Assembly: GCF_002157625.1 (NCBI RefSeq)
Contig: NZ_BDMM01000003.1
Coordinates: 124,001-188,000, forward strand
Direction of reading: 5' to 3'
Origin: Brevundimonas sp. SH203
GTDB lineage: Bacteria > Pseudomonadota > Alphaproteobacteria > Caulobacterales > Caulobacteraceae
DNA length: 64,000 nt
Shown here: positions 52,734-61,739 of the stretch, piece after piece
Layout: each line of letters opens with the position of its first letter
Numbering within the stretch: the first letter of the stretch is position 1
Position numbers and translations under genes: made by a program
Notes under the pieces: model-generated
Seen by the model: only the letters and a program-made list of their open reading frames with translations
Told to the model about the DNA's origin: nothing
The model's database searches: none

Positions 52734-54470
52734 TCAGCCCTTCACCGCCCGGTCCAGCGCATCGTACAGACGCGACGGTTCCAGCGGCTTGGCCAGCCAG
52801 TCGGTCATGCCGGCCGCCCGGCTGGCGGCGACCTGCTCCGCCTCCGACCCCGCGCTGAAGCCGATCACCGGGGTAGCCGCGTTCAGTCCCCCCGACGCCC
52901 GCAGTCGTCGCGTCGTCTCGTTGCCGTCCAGCCCCGGCATGTTCACGTCCATCAGCACCACGTCGAACGCCTGCATCGCCAGCAGTTCCAGGGCGGACAG
53001 GCCGTCCGACGCCATCGAGAGATCGGCGTCCAGCGGGCTGAGGACCAGAGCGAGCGTGCGCCGGTTGATCTCGTGATCGTCCACCGCCAGGATTCGCAGC
53101 CGGCGGCTCTGCTCCGTCGGCGTGGCCGCCGTCTCGTGATGCTCTATGGTCGCGACGCCCGGAGACAGGGTGATCGCCAGTTCGAAAATCGCGCCCTCCC
53201 CCGCCACACTTCTTGCGGTCAGTTCGCCCCCCATCAGGCGGGCCAGGTCGCGGCTGACGGTCAGACCCAGGCCCGTCCCGCCATAGGTCCGCGCGACCTG
53301 CGCCGATCCTTGGGCGAAGGGGGTGAACAGACGCGCCATGGCGTCGGGCGGGATTCCCGGCCCCTGATCCGCCACCTCAAGGACCAGATCGACCCGGCCG
53401 TCCGCGCCGGTTCGGGTCGTCACATTCAGGGACACGGCGCCGCCGCGCGGCGTGAACTTCACCGCATTGGACATCAGATTGTTGACGATCTGGCGCAGGC
53501 GAAACGGATCGCCTTTCAGCCACAGGGCCTCGCTCAACGTCGCGACGTGCAGCGCCAGCCCCTTCTCCTCCGCGGCCGCCGCCCAGAAGCGTCCGGTCTC
53601 CGTCAGGAAGGTGGACAGATCGAAGTCCTGAACCTCCAGCGTCATGCCCCTCGCCTCGATCTTGGAATGGTCCAGAAGATCGTTGAGCATGCCGGTCATC
53701 AGGCGGCCGGCGTCCATGATCAGCTGCGCCGTCTCCGGCGTCGTCTCGGGCGAACGCCCCTGACGGATGACGTGCGCGCCCGCCAGAATGGCGCTGACCG
53801 GCGTGCGAAGCTCATGGCTGACGATGGCGGCCATCGCGGCGCGATCCGCCATGGCCTGCTGCGCCTGATCCAGACGGTTCTGCGCCTCCGCCAGCGCCGC
53901 CAGCTCCTGGGCCCTGGACGACTTCAATCGCGACCAGATCACCGTCACGGCCACGACCAGCAGGACGACCGACCCGATCAGCGGCGGCAGGGCCGGCGAC
54001 CTCGGGTCCGGCGCGATCACGGGCATGGCGAACAGGGTCGTGAAATAGGGCAGCGCGCCGATCAGGAACAGGGTCTGGGACCCGATGCCGGACACCATAT
54101 TGCTGACCAGCGTTCCGGCGATGGCCATGACGGCGATGGCCGCCATCACCTGATCCCCCTGGCTCCACATCACGCCGATGGCGATCGCGAAGGCGACCGA
54201 GAACAGGCCCGCACCCGACAGGGCCGCCAACACATAGGCCGGCGCCTCCAGTTCGGCCGAAGGGCGCCGACGATAGGGCTCCATCGCCGCATATTCGTAG
54301 ATCTGGACCGCCGTGCTGATGACGAGCCAGGGCGCGACCAGATGACCAAGGCCGCCGACCCAGAAGACCCAGGCGATCAGCAGCCCCATCGTCACCCGAA
54401 CCGGGGTCTGTTTCAGCCTCTCGCGCGCCGCCAACGCCAGATGCGGCGCCATCCTCGCATACCAGTTCAC
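52734..54470 (-). CDS. Hybrid sensor histidine kinase with receiver domain
   Basis: 579 residues from GTG 54470, chosen because GGAGG lies eight bases before it. About six membrane helices fill residues 20-200. Then come a coiled segment, HisKA with His219 in VSHELRTPVSAIL, HATPase (VNNLMSNAVKFTPRGG, ADQGPGIP, YGGTGLGLTVSRDLA), and a C-terminal receiver with phospho-acceptor Asp508 in VVLMDVNMPGLDG. No sensory PAS or periplasmic domain is seen, so a membrane signal is likely. It lies 170 bases after the FixJ-like regulator on the same strand. No DNA-binding output is attached, so phosphotransfer to another protein is expected. Confidence 0.93.
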   Translation of the reverse strand: MNWYARMAPHLALAARERLKQTPVRVTMGLLIAWVFWVGGLGHLVAPWLVISTAVQIYEYAAMEPYRRRPSAELEAPAYVLAALSGAGLFSVAFAIAIGVMWSQGDQVMAAIAVMAIAGTLVSNMVSGIGSQTLFLIGALPYFTTLFAMPVIAPDPRSPALPPLIGSVVLLVVAVTVIWSRLKSSRAQELAALAEAQNRLDQAQQAMADRAAMAAIVSHELRTPVSAILAGAHVIRQGRSPETTPETAQLIMDAGRLMTGMLNDLLDHSKIEARGMTLEVQDFDLSTFLTETGRFWAAAAEEKGLALHVATLSEALWLKGDPFRLRQIVNNLMSNAVKFTPRGGAVSLNVTTRTGADGRVDLVLEVADQGPGIPPDAMARLFTPFAQGSAQVARTYGGTGLGLTVSRDLARLMGGELTARSVAGEGAIFELAITLSPGVATIEHHETAATPTEQSRRLRILAVDDHEINRRTLALVLSPLDADLSMASDGLSALELLAMQAFDVVLMDVNMPGLDGNETTRRLRASGGLNAATPVIGFSAGSEAEQVAASRAAGMTDWLAKPLEPSRLYDALDRAVKG

Positions 54471-54640
54471 GCCATCCGCCTCCGCATTCGAATCGGCGAC
54501 AAACCTAGCAATGTTTCGCGGAACATGGCGTCCAGAGCGAGATCGGACCACGAAGGCGCATAATGGGGCGATGCGAGTCCCCGCCGCGCGCATACAGGAT
54601 TCCTAAAATCCACATCGGCGCCGACGCGACCGTGTCGGCG

Positions 54641-55282
54641 TCAGCGCTCCGGCGGCGCCAGTTCGTCGACCATCCGCACCAGATCGGTCAGGGACGCCGC
54701 GCCCATCTTCTTCATGGATTTGGCCCGGCGGACTTTGACGGTGATTTCCTTGACGTCCAGTTCGGCGGCGATCTGCTTGTTCAACTGGCCCCGCACGACC
54801 AGGCGCACCACGTCGCGTTCGCCGGGCGTCAGGCTTCGCCAGCGGTCCTGAAGCGACGAGGTCGAGACGGCGCGGGCCAGCCGCTGGCGGTCGCGTTCGA
54901 GGGCGACCTGAACCGCGTCCAGCAGTTCCTGATCGCGGAACGGCTTGGTCAGGAAATCGACCGCCCCGTCCTTGATCGCCTTGACCCCCATGGCGATGTC
55001 GCCGTGGCCGGTGATGAAGATGACCGGCAGATGGACGCCCAGCCGCTCCATCTGCTGATGAAAGTCCGTGCCGCTCTGGCCCGGCATACGCACGTCCAGG
55101 ATCAGACAGGCGGGGCCGTCTCCGCGCGGCTCGGCCAGAAAATCCTGCAACGACGCAAAGACGCGGGCGTTCAGCGAGACGGACTCCAGCAGGTCCGCCA
55201 GACCGGCGCGCAGCGCGGCGTCGTCGTCGATGACATAGACTGTGGCCCCCGGAACCTGAGGCGAGGATTGATCCGAACTCAT
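54641..55282 (-). CDS. FixJ/LuxR-type response regulator
   Basis: 213 residues. The receiver domain has the acidic pair in VIDDDAA (about 18-22), phospho-acceptor Asp63 in LILDVRMPG and Lys113 in LTKPF. The C-terminal LuxR helix-turn-helix (SLTPGERDVVRLVVRGQLNKQIAAELDVKEITVKVRRAKSMKKMG) is at about 149-195. The GHGDIAMGVKAIKDGAVDF segment marks the FixJ branch. It overlaps the kinase gene by four bases, so the two are a cognate pair. Regulated genes are not visible. Confidence 0.94.
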   Translation of the reverse strand: MSSDQSSPQVPGATVYVIDDDAALRAGLADLLESVSLNARVFASLQDFLAEPRGDGPACLILDVRMPGQSGTDFHQQMERLGVHLPVIFITGHGDIAMGVKAIKDGAVDFLTKPFRDQELLDAVQVALERDRQRLARAVSTSSLQDRWRSLTPGERDVVRLVVRGQLNKQIAAELDVKEITVKVRRAKSMKKMGAASLTDLVRMVDELAPPER

Positions 55283-56334
55283 GTGTCGTCTCCGGCGACA
55301 GGCAGGTCAAAGACGAAACAGGCGCCGCCCAGGGGCGAGGCCTCGGTCCAGATGCGCCCGCCATTGGCCTCGACGATGGCGCGGCAGATGGTCAGGCCCA
55401 GGCCGAAGCCGCCGGCCTTGGTGGTCCAGAAGGCGTCGTACAGATGTTCGGCCGCCTCCGCCGACAGCCCCTCGCCATCGTCGGCGACGGCGACCCTCAG
55501 GCGATCCCCGACTGCGCGGGTCATGACGGCGAGACGACGCAGACGTTTCGAAACGGCGGGCGCCTCCATCCCGTTCAGCAGCAGGTTGCTGACCACCTGC
55601 TGCACCTGCACCCTATCGGCGAAGGCGGACGGCAGGCCCTCGGCGAGGTCGGCGTCGATCATCGCGCCGCTGGCGCCCGCCGCCGACGACGACAGGGCGA
55701 TGATCTCGGTCACGGCGGCGTTCAGATCGAAGACGGACGAGGCCGGCGCCTCGTTGCGGGCCAGGCGTCGCACCCGGTCCAGAATCTCGCTGGCGCGGTC
55801 GGCCTCGCGGATGATGCGATCGACGGCCGCCAGGGCCTTTTCCGTCCTGGGCTCGGGCTGCACCAGCCAGCGGCGACCGGCTCCGGCGCTGGTGGCGATG
55901 GCGGCCAAGGGTTGGCTGACCTCATGGGCGATGGAGGCGGTCAGCTGACCCAGGGTGGTCAGGCGGGCGATGCGGGTGATGCGTTCGCGGGCCTCATGCA
56001 CCTGCGCTTCCGCGCCCTTCAGCTTCAGGCCCAGATAGGCGGTGACGCCGATGGCCACGACGCTGATGCCGGTGTTGATCAGGCCGATCTTGTAGTCGCC
56101 CGCCGGCGTCAGGACGAAGCTGAGGCAGGTCAGGACCACGCACGCCGTCGCCAGCGCCGCCACCGCCCGCACGCCCACGAACCGCGTGGCCACCAGCATC
56201 ACCGCCGTATGGAAGATGGCCACGGCGACCGCATAGTCGGTCACGGTGTCGGCGATGAAGATGGCCGCCACGGCGACGACCAGGGCGGCCAGCACGACGG
56301 CGTAGTTCGATCTGATCCGCGCCGCGCTCGCCAA
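55279..56334 (-). CDS. Membrane sensor histidine kinase, partner of FixJ-like regulator
   Basis: 351 residues from TTG 56334 with AGGGGA upstream. Four membrane segments in the first 105 residues are joined to a short coil, then the DHp helix with His137 in TASIAHEVSQPLAAIATSAGAGRRWL, a FixL-like version, and HATPase (VVSNLLLNGMEA, VADDGEGLS, FGLGLTICRAIVEANGG). There is no PAS or heme domain, so the signal differs from that of FixL. It is 61 bases after mgtC on the same strand. Confidence 0.92.
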   Translation of the reverse strand: MASAARIRSNYAVVLAALVVAVAAIFIADTVTDYAVAVAIFHTAVMLVATRFVGVRAVAALATACVVLTCLSFVLTPAGDYKIGLINTGISVVAIGVTAYLGLKLKGAEAQVHEARERITRIARLTTLGQLTASIAHEVSQPLAAIATSAGAGRRWLVQPEPRTEKALAAVDRIIREADRASEILDRVRRLARNEAPASSVFDLNAAVTEIIALSSSAAGASGAMIDADLAEGLPSAFADRVQVQQVVSNLLLNGMEAPAVSKRLRRLAVMTRAVGDRLRVAVADDGEGLSAEAAEHLYDAFWTTKAGGFGLGLTICRAIVEANGGRIWTEASPLGGACFVFDLPVAGDDT

Positions 56335-56395
56335 GTCCGTCGTCCCCTTTCCGGCGCCCAGCTTAGGTCAAGGCGCCGCTCTTGTCGCCCGCTTG

Positions 56396-57094
56396 TCAGG
56401 CCTCGGCGATGCGCCAGCGGGCGGCGGTGATGCGGGGTTCCAGGCTGAGGCGGCCGACGATCTGTTCGACCAGACGGTCCTGCCGGTTCTCGGCGTGGAT
56501 GGCGGCGCGCACCTCGACATTGGTGGACCCCGTGAGATCGGCGCTGACCAGTTCGCGGATGTGAAGCCTGTCGCCCAGCCCGCCCAGCAGCAGGGCGCGG
56601 ACATGGGCCTCGGCCTCGCTGCGGCAGATCACGCTGATGGCGTAGCAGCTTTCCAGCTCGGTATGGCTGACGGGCTGGCGGTCCAGCAGTCGCACCAGCG
56701 GCCGCAGCAGGGCGTTGACCGCGATGACGAAGCCGGCGGCGACGGCGGCGTGGAAGAAGAAGCCCGCCCCGCACATGGCCCCCACCGCCGCCGAACACCA
56801 CAGGGTCGCGGCGGTGTTGAGGCCGCGCACGTTCAGCCCTTCCTTGAAGATGATGCCGCCCCCCAGAAAACCGATGCCGGACACGATCTGGGCCGCCACG
56901 CGGGTCGGGCTGGCGTCGCCGTCGAACTGGGCCGAGAACTGCACGAAGGTCGCGGCGCCCAGGGCGACCAGGGTGTTGGTCCTGAGCCCGGCCAGCCGCT
57001 GACGCCACTGCCGCTCGAACCCGATCAGTCCGCCCAGCAGAAAGGCGCCGCCCAGCGCCAGCACCGCCTGCCCCAGGGTGTTGAAGTCGGTCAT
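56396..57094 (-). CDS. mgtC: MgtC/SapB family membrane protein
   Basis: 232 residues from ATG 57094, with GAAAGGACGG upstream; the longer in-frame start lacks such a site. The MgtC marks are LGGAFLLGGLIGFERQWRQRLAGLRTNTLVALGAATFV and IVSGIGFLGGGIIFKEGLNVRGLNTAATLWCSAAVGAMCG, followed by a C-terminal ACT-like cytoplasmic domain. MgtC proteins restrain F-type ATP synthase activity and help survival in low Mg2+. It lies downstream of mgtA, the opposite order to the enterobacterial mgtCB. Confidence 0.92.
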   Translation of the reverse strand: MTDFNTLGQAVLALGGAFLLGGLIGFERQWRQRLAGLRTNTLVALGAATFVQFSAQFDGDASPTRVAAQIVSGIGFLGGGIIFKEGLNVRGLNTAATLWCSAAVGAMCGAGFFFHAAVAAGFVIAVNALLRPLVRLLDRQPVSHTELESCYAISVICRSEAEAHVRALLLGGLGDRLHIRELVSADLTGSTNVEVRAAIHAENRQDRLVEQIVGRLSLEPRITAARWRIAEA

Positions 57095-57200
57095 GACCCG
57101 TCCTTTCGTCTCAGTTCCAGCGGTGGCGACGCCCCGCAAGGTCAGTCCTCAGCGGACGAACGTCAGTCTGGACAGGGCCAGACGGTTGAATCGGGAAAAG

Positions 57201-57229
57201 GGCGGTCGGGGGCGATCCCGCCGACCGCC
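57201..57229 (-). terminator. Hairpin terminator after mgtA
   Basis: GGCGGTCGG pairs with CCGACCGCC; on the minus strand CCTTTTCCC follows the stem. It lies in the 151-base gap between mgtA and mgtC, so mgtC is either partly uncoupled or has its own start. Confidence 0.6.
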
Positions 57230-57245
57230 GGCTGGACGGCTCCGA

Positions 57246-59939
57246 TCAGAACCACTGGCCGAAGCGGCGCACGTACAGGGTCTTCACGCCCTGGGTCAGC
57301 ACGCAGTAGGCCAGCAGGATGCCGACCAGCCACGGGAAATAGGCCAGTGGCAGAGGCGTCAGGCCGATCATCGACCCGACCGGCGAAAACGGCAGATAGA
57401 CGCCCAGCGCGCACACCAGAGCCGTCGCCAGCAGGACCGGCAGGGCCGCCGTACTCTGGACGAAGGGAATCCTGCGGGTCCGCAGCATATGCACCACCAG
57501 CGTCTGGGACAGCAGCCCCTCGACGAACCAGCCCGACTGGAACAGCGACTGCACCTGGACCGAGTTGGCCGAAAACACGAACCACATGACCGCGAAGGTC
57601 GTGATGTCGAAGATCGACGACGTCGGCCCCATCCACACCATGAACCGGCCGATGTTCCTGGCGTCCCATTTGCGCGGCGTCTTCAGGAACGCCTTGTCCA
57701 CCCGATCCCACGGCAGGGCCAGTTGCGAGAAGTCGTACATCAGGTTCTGGATCAGCAGGTGAATGGCCAGCATCGGCAGGAAGGGGATGAAGGCGCTGGC
57801 GACCAGCACCGAGAAGACGTTCCCGAAGTTCGAGCTGGCCGTCATGTTCAGATATTTGATGATGTTGCCGAAGGTCTCGCGCCCCTTGATGACGCCCTCC
57901 TCCAGAACCATCAGGCTCTTTTCCAACAGGATGATGTCGGCGGATTCCTTGGCGATGTCGGCGCCGCTGTCGACCGAGATGCCGACGTCGGCGTCGCGCA
58001 GGGCCGGGGCGTCGTTGATGCCGTCGCCCAGGAAGCCGACCGTGTGGCCGTTGGCCTGAAGGCTTTTCAGCACACGCGACTTCTGCATCGGCGTCAGCTT
58101 GGCGAAGACGGCGCGTTCCTCGACCAGGCGGGCCAGGGCGGCGTCGTCCATCGCCTCGATGTCGCGGCCCAGAACCGGCTCGCCGGGCTCCAGACCCACC
58201 TCGCGGCAGATCTTGGCCGTCACCACCGCATTGTCGCCGGTCAGGACCTTCACCGTCACCCCATGCTCGGCCAGGGCGGCGATGGCGGGGCGAGCCGTCT
58301 CCTTGGGCGGATCGAGGAAGGTCAGGAAGCCTTCGACGACCAGATCGGCCTCGTCCTCGACCCCGTAACGGATGCGGGCCTGATCGGCGGGCACGGCGCG
58401 GGTGGCCACGACCAGCACGCGGAAGCCGTCGGCGTTATAGCCGCGCGCCATCAGTTGCAGGCGGCGACGCTCGGCGTCGTCCAGCGGCCGGGTCCCCTGC
58501 CCGTCGCGCACGGCGACGCAGATGGCCAGCATCTCCTCGACCGCGCCCTTGCAGATCAGCCTCTGTCCGCCCCGCTCGTCCTCGACCACGATGGACAGAC
58601 GACGCCGCACGAAGTCGAAGGGCAGTTCGTCGATCTTGCGATAGGCGGCGGCCGTGGCCACGGCCTCCGGGCGACGCCCGGCGAAGTCCACGACGGCGCG
58701 GTCCATCAGGTTCTTGACCCCGCTCTGATGACGGCTGTTCAGCCAGGCCAGTTCCAGCACCCGGTCGTCCGCGCCGCCCGACAGGTTCAGGTGATGCGCC
58801 AGGATGATCCGGTCCTGCGTCAGGGTGCCGGTCTTGTCGGTGCAAAGCACATCCATCGCGCCGAAATTCTGGATGGCGTTCAGGCGCTTGACCACCACCT
58901 TGCGGCGCGACATCGCCATCGCCCCCTTGGCCAGATTGGACGACACGATCATCGGCAGCATTTCCGGCGTCAGCCCGACCGCCACCGCCAGGGCGAACAG
59001 GAAGGCGTTCATCCAGTCGCCCTTGGTGAAGCCGTTCACCAGCAGCACGATGGGAACCATGACCAGCATGAACCGGATCAGCAGCCAGCTCACGCTGTTC
59101 ACCCCCCGGTCGAAGGCCGTCTCGGCGCGCGAGCCGACGATGGCCTTGGCCAGCGACCCGAAATAGGTGCGCGGCCCCGTGGCGACGACCAGCGCCGTCG
59201 CCGCGCCGCTGACGACGTTGGAGCCCATGAAACAGACGCCGGGGCGGTCCAGAGGATCGCTGTCGTCCGCGACGCCCGCCTCGGCGGACTTGGCCGAAAC
59301 GGCGCCCAGGGCGTCGTATTTCTCGACCGGAATGGCCTCGCCGGTCAGGGCCGCCTGGCTGACGAACAGATCGCGGGAATCGATCAGGCGCACGTCCGCT
59401 GGCACCATGTCGCCCGCCGACAGATAGACGACGTCGCCGACAACGACCTGGGCCATCGGGATTTCACGCAGTTCGCCGGACGTGGCGTCGTCGGCGCGGC
59501 GCATCACGGTCGCCGAGTTGCCGACCATCGCCTTCAGCGCCTCGGCCGCCCGGGCCGAGCGGAACTCCTGCCAGAAGCGCAGCACCGCGCTCAGCCCCAC
59601 CATCACGAGGATGATCAGCACCCCGACATAGTCCGGCGCCTCGCTCGCCCGGATCGGCAGGACGATGTCGGTGACGCTGCTGATCGCCGCCAGGGCCAGC
59701 AGCACGCCGATAAACGGGTTCCTAAACGCCAGCAGGAACTGCACCGGGGCCGACAGACGGCGCTCGCGCGCCACCAGGTTCGGCCCGTCCTGCAGCAGCC
59801 GACGCGCCGCATCCTCTTCGGTCAGGCCGTCGGAGGAACGGGGCGTGATGGCGATGTCGGCCGCAATCCCTGCGGGGTGCGGCCCGCCTGCATCGACCGG
59901 GCGGCGTTCGCGCCCTGCGAACTTGACGATGGTGTTCAT
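57246..59939 (-). CDS. mgtA: Mg2+-importing P-type ATPase (P3B)
   Basis: 897 residues, the usual MgtA/MgtB length. Actuator TGEAIPVEK, phosphorylation site Asp368 in CTDKTGTLTQD, the ATP-binding KGAVEEML segment, hinge GDGINDAPALRDADVGISVDSGADIAKESADIILLEK, and ten membrane helices with the P3B features LTPEMLPMIVSSNLAKGA and NFGNVFSVLVASAFIPFLPM. It brings Mg2+ into the cell at low external levels. The paired MgtC and the long leader with its own small reading frame suggest control by Mg2+ or translation. Confidence 0.95.
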   Translation of the reverse strand: MNTIVKFAGRERRPVDAGGPHPAGIAADIAITPRSSDGLTEEDAARRLLQDGPNLVARERRLSAPVQFLLAFRNPFIGVLLALAAISSVTDIVLPIRASEAPDYVGVLIILVMVGLSAVLRFWQEFRSARAAEALKAMVGNSATVMRRADDATSGELREIPMAQVVVGDVVYLSAGDMVPADVRLIDSRDLFVSQAALTGEAIPVEKYDALGAVSAKSAEAGVADDSDPLDRPGVCFMGSNVVSGAATALVVATGPRTYFGSLAKAIVGSRAETAFDRGVNSVSWLLIRFMLVMVPIVLLVNGFTKGDWMNAFLFALAVAVGLTPEMLPMIVSSNLAKGAMAMSRRKVVVKRLNAIQNFGAMDVLCTDKTGTLTQDRIILAHHLNLSGGADDRVLELAWLNSRHQSGVKNLMDRAVVDFAGRRPEAVATAAAYRKIDELPFDFVRRRLSIVVEDERGGQRLICKGAVEEMLAICVAVRDGQGTRPLDDAERRRLQLMARGYNADGFRVLVVATRAVPADQARIRYGVEDEADLVVEGFLTFLDPPKETARPAIAALAEHGVTVKVLTGDNAVVTAKICREVGLEPGEPVLGRDIEAMDDAALARLVEERAVFAKLTPMQKSRVLKSLQANGHTVGFLGDGINDAPALRDADVGISVDSGADIAKESADIILLEKSLMVLEEGVIKGRETFGNIIKYLNMTASSNFGNVFSVLVASAFIPFLPMLAIHLLIQNLMYDFSQLALPWDRVDKAFLKTPRKWDARNIGRFMVWMGPTSSIFDITTFAVMWFVFSANSVQVQSLFQSGWFVEGLLSQTLVVHMLRTRRIPFVQSTAALPVLLATALVCALGVYLPFSPVGSMIGLTPLPLAYFPWLVGILLAYCVLTQGVKTLYVRRFGQWF

Positions 59940-60659
59940 GGCTTGGGTCTCCTGGCGTCATCGAGACGGGCGGCGCGACCCCGCCGCACGCAGCGCGCAC
60001 GGAAAGGCCGGGCCGGACGCCGTCTGCGGCCGGATCGAAAGGGGTCAGGGTCTGATCAGCCCCGCGAAGGGGCGCAGGCGTCCGCTAGGGCGCGCGGTCT
60101 CGCGGCGGATGCAGCACAGCCGAATGCGGCGGCCTGCAGAGGATGCGGATCGTGCGCCTCATGGCCGAAGCCCACCCTCGACGCCGCGCGCCTGATAGGC
60201 GCCCAGCATCAGCCCGGCCCGCACAAACCACGGACGACCCCAAAGCGGTGTTTTCGTCATCGCGCGAACGCGCAGGCAGGTCGGCGATACGGCCGCCCGC
60301 CGCGCCTGAAGGACGAGGTTCATGTCTCTCACTCCTCGACGGCCGCACAGCCCTCAAGACGAGACCGATCCCTCAGCCCCGTCCCAAAACCCCGTGCGCC
60401 GCCATGTGTCGACGACTGTCGTCTGGCATCTGGGTTTCCTGTTTGCATCCAGCCGACGATCGCCGCCTGAACGGGTTCCATTCTAGCGAACCCCGGCGCC
60501 GAAGCCATGCCGCATCGGGTTTACGCCAGCATGGCTTTGGGATGCGCCGGATATACTTTGGTTCACGGGCTTTTGGCATCCGCCAGAAAATACGACGCGA
60601 GCGGTCACTCGCTCCCCGTTCGAAGCCGACGTCCACAAGCCGTCATCGGCCCTTGGCGC
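59940..60659. other. 720-base leader/promoter region of mgtA
   Basis: It holds the small reading frame at 60159-60323 and, between that frame and mgtA, 219 bases of GC-rich sequence able to fold. No M-box consensus or PhoP box was recognised. Longer plus-strand frames in it are antisense to the leader and have no ribosome site. Confidence 0.55.
60159..60323 (-). CDS. Small leader-type reading frame upstream of mgtA (54 codons)
   Basis: ATG 60323 follows GGAGTGAG (part of GAGGAGTGAGAGAC) at good distance. It codes for a 54-residue basic peptide with one hydrophobic central stretch (WFVRAGLMLGAY), ending GGLRP. A second ATG in frame (residue 22) begins MTKTPLWGRP. There is no homology I recognise. 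The position, 219 bases before an Mg2+ transporter gene, recalls leader peptides such as MgtL that sense Mg2+ or proline through ribosome stalling. The frame has only four Pro codons and no Pro run, so the mechanism may differ. Confidence 0.45.
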   Translation of the reverse strand: MNLVLQARRAAVSPTCLRVRAMTKTPLWGRPWFVRAGLMLGAYQARGVEGGLRP

Positions 60660-61739
60660 TCAGGCCTTCTTGCGTCGTCGTTTGGGCGATCCGCTCGGGT
60701 TGCCCCAGAAGGTGACGACGGCCAGTGATCCCAGAAGCGTCAACGCCAGGCCCGCCACAGCCACGACCAGCCGATAGGCCAGTCCCCCGACCTTGGCTGC
60801 GTGGATAGGATATTGGGCGTTGGCGACCCGCAATCCCAGCGGCAGGGTCAGGGCGTCACGGGCGCCGACGATGCGGCCATCGGCAGGGTCGAACCACACC
60901 TGGGTCCGGCCGTTGGGCAGCCATTCCGCCGCCCTTCGCAGGCGCAGGCCGATCAGCCCGCCAGGCTTGGTCGGCAGGGACAGGATACGCGGCTTGGCGT
61001 CGGGGAAACGGTTTTGCGCCGCCGTCATCATGGCGGGCCAGTCCAGATCGGGCGACAGCGCGCCGCCCTCGACCTTCGGCGCGGCCATAACGGCCTTCAG
61101 GTTCTTGCCCGGCGACAGGGCCATGGCCAGGCCGTCGTACAGGGGCAAGGCCAGGATGGCCCCGGTCGTCATGACCAGCGCCAGCACCGGCGCGGCCCAG
61201 ACGCCCATGTCGCGGTGATGTTTGACGATCCCGGCCCGCTTCAAGGTCCTGGGCAGGACGGCGAAGACGAATGTCCGCCGCGTCGGCCACCACAGGATCA
61301 CGCCGCTGACGACGAAACCCAGACCCGCCAGGCCCGCGATCCCGGCGATGGTCTTTCCGACATCGCCGATCAGCAGATAGTGGTGCAGGTCGAACAGCCA
61401 GAGTTCGGGCCGCACCCACAGACTGTCCCAGCGCGCGACGACCTGACCCGACTGGGCGGCGTAGGCCCCGCGCGTCTTGTCTTCATAGTTCAGGCGGTGA
61501 ACGCCCAGCCGGTCGTCCGCCAGAACGACCGAGCGCGGCCGGTCGGCGGCGGAAAACACCCGGTCCAGCGCCGCACCGATCCGTTGCGGGTCCGCCTCCC
61601 GCGCCTCGCCGGCGTGGGGCACGACGGCCCGCAGCCAGTCGTCCTTGAACACCAGGATCGTCCCGGTCAGCCCAAGCACGAACAACAGAAGCCCGACCAG
61701 CCCCCCGGCCCAGCGATGCGCCAGTCGAACCAGACGCAT
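60660..61739 (-). CDS. PepSY-associated membrane protein (iron/siderophore type)
   Basis: 359 residues from ATG 61739, which shares one base with the receptor stop (TGATG). Four membrane helices: LAHRWAGGLVGLLLFVLGLTGTILVF, IAGIAGLAGLGFVVSGVILWWP, VLALVMTTGAILALPLYDG and LVVAVAGLALTLLGSLAVVTFW, with PepSY modules in the loops and HRDMGVW. Such proteins accompany siderophore receptors and are thought to reduce iron or process the siderophore in the periplasm. The basic tail KRRRKKA is probably cytoplasmic. Confidence 0.92.
   Translation of the reverse strand: MRLVRLAHRWAGGLVGLLLFVLGLTGTILVFKDDWLRAVVPHAGEAREADPQRIGAALDRVFSAADRPRSVVLADDRLGVHRLNYEDKTRGAYAAQSGQVVARWDSLWVRPELWLFDLHHYLLIGDVGKTIAGIAGLAGLGFVVSGVILWWPTRRTFVFAVLPRTLKRAGIVKHHRDMGVWAAPVLALVMTTGAILALPLYDGLAMALSPGKNLKAVMAAPKVEGGALSPDLDWPAMMTAAQNRFPDAKPRILSLPTKPGGLIGLRLRRAAEWLPNGRTQVWFDPADGRIVGARDALTLPLGLRVANAQYPIHAAKVGGLAYRLVVAVAGLALTLLGSLAVVTFWGNPSGSPKRRRKKA

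Noticed and set aside
57078..60470. A plus-strand open frame of about 1130 codons opposite mgtC and mgtA
   Set aside because: Same cause: His/Asp/Gln/Arg-rich antisense translation with no family match, while the minus strand carries two complete proteins.
59940..60659. M-box Mg2+ riboswitch upstream of mgtA
   Set aside because: I could not recognise its conserved core by eye. A covariance-model search (Rfam ykoK leader) would settle it.
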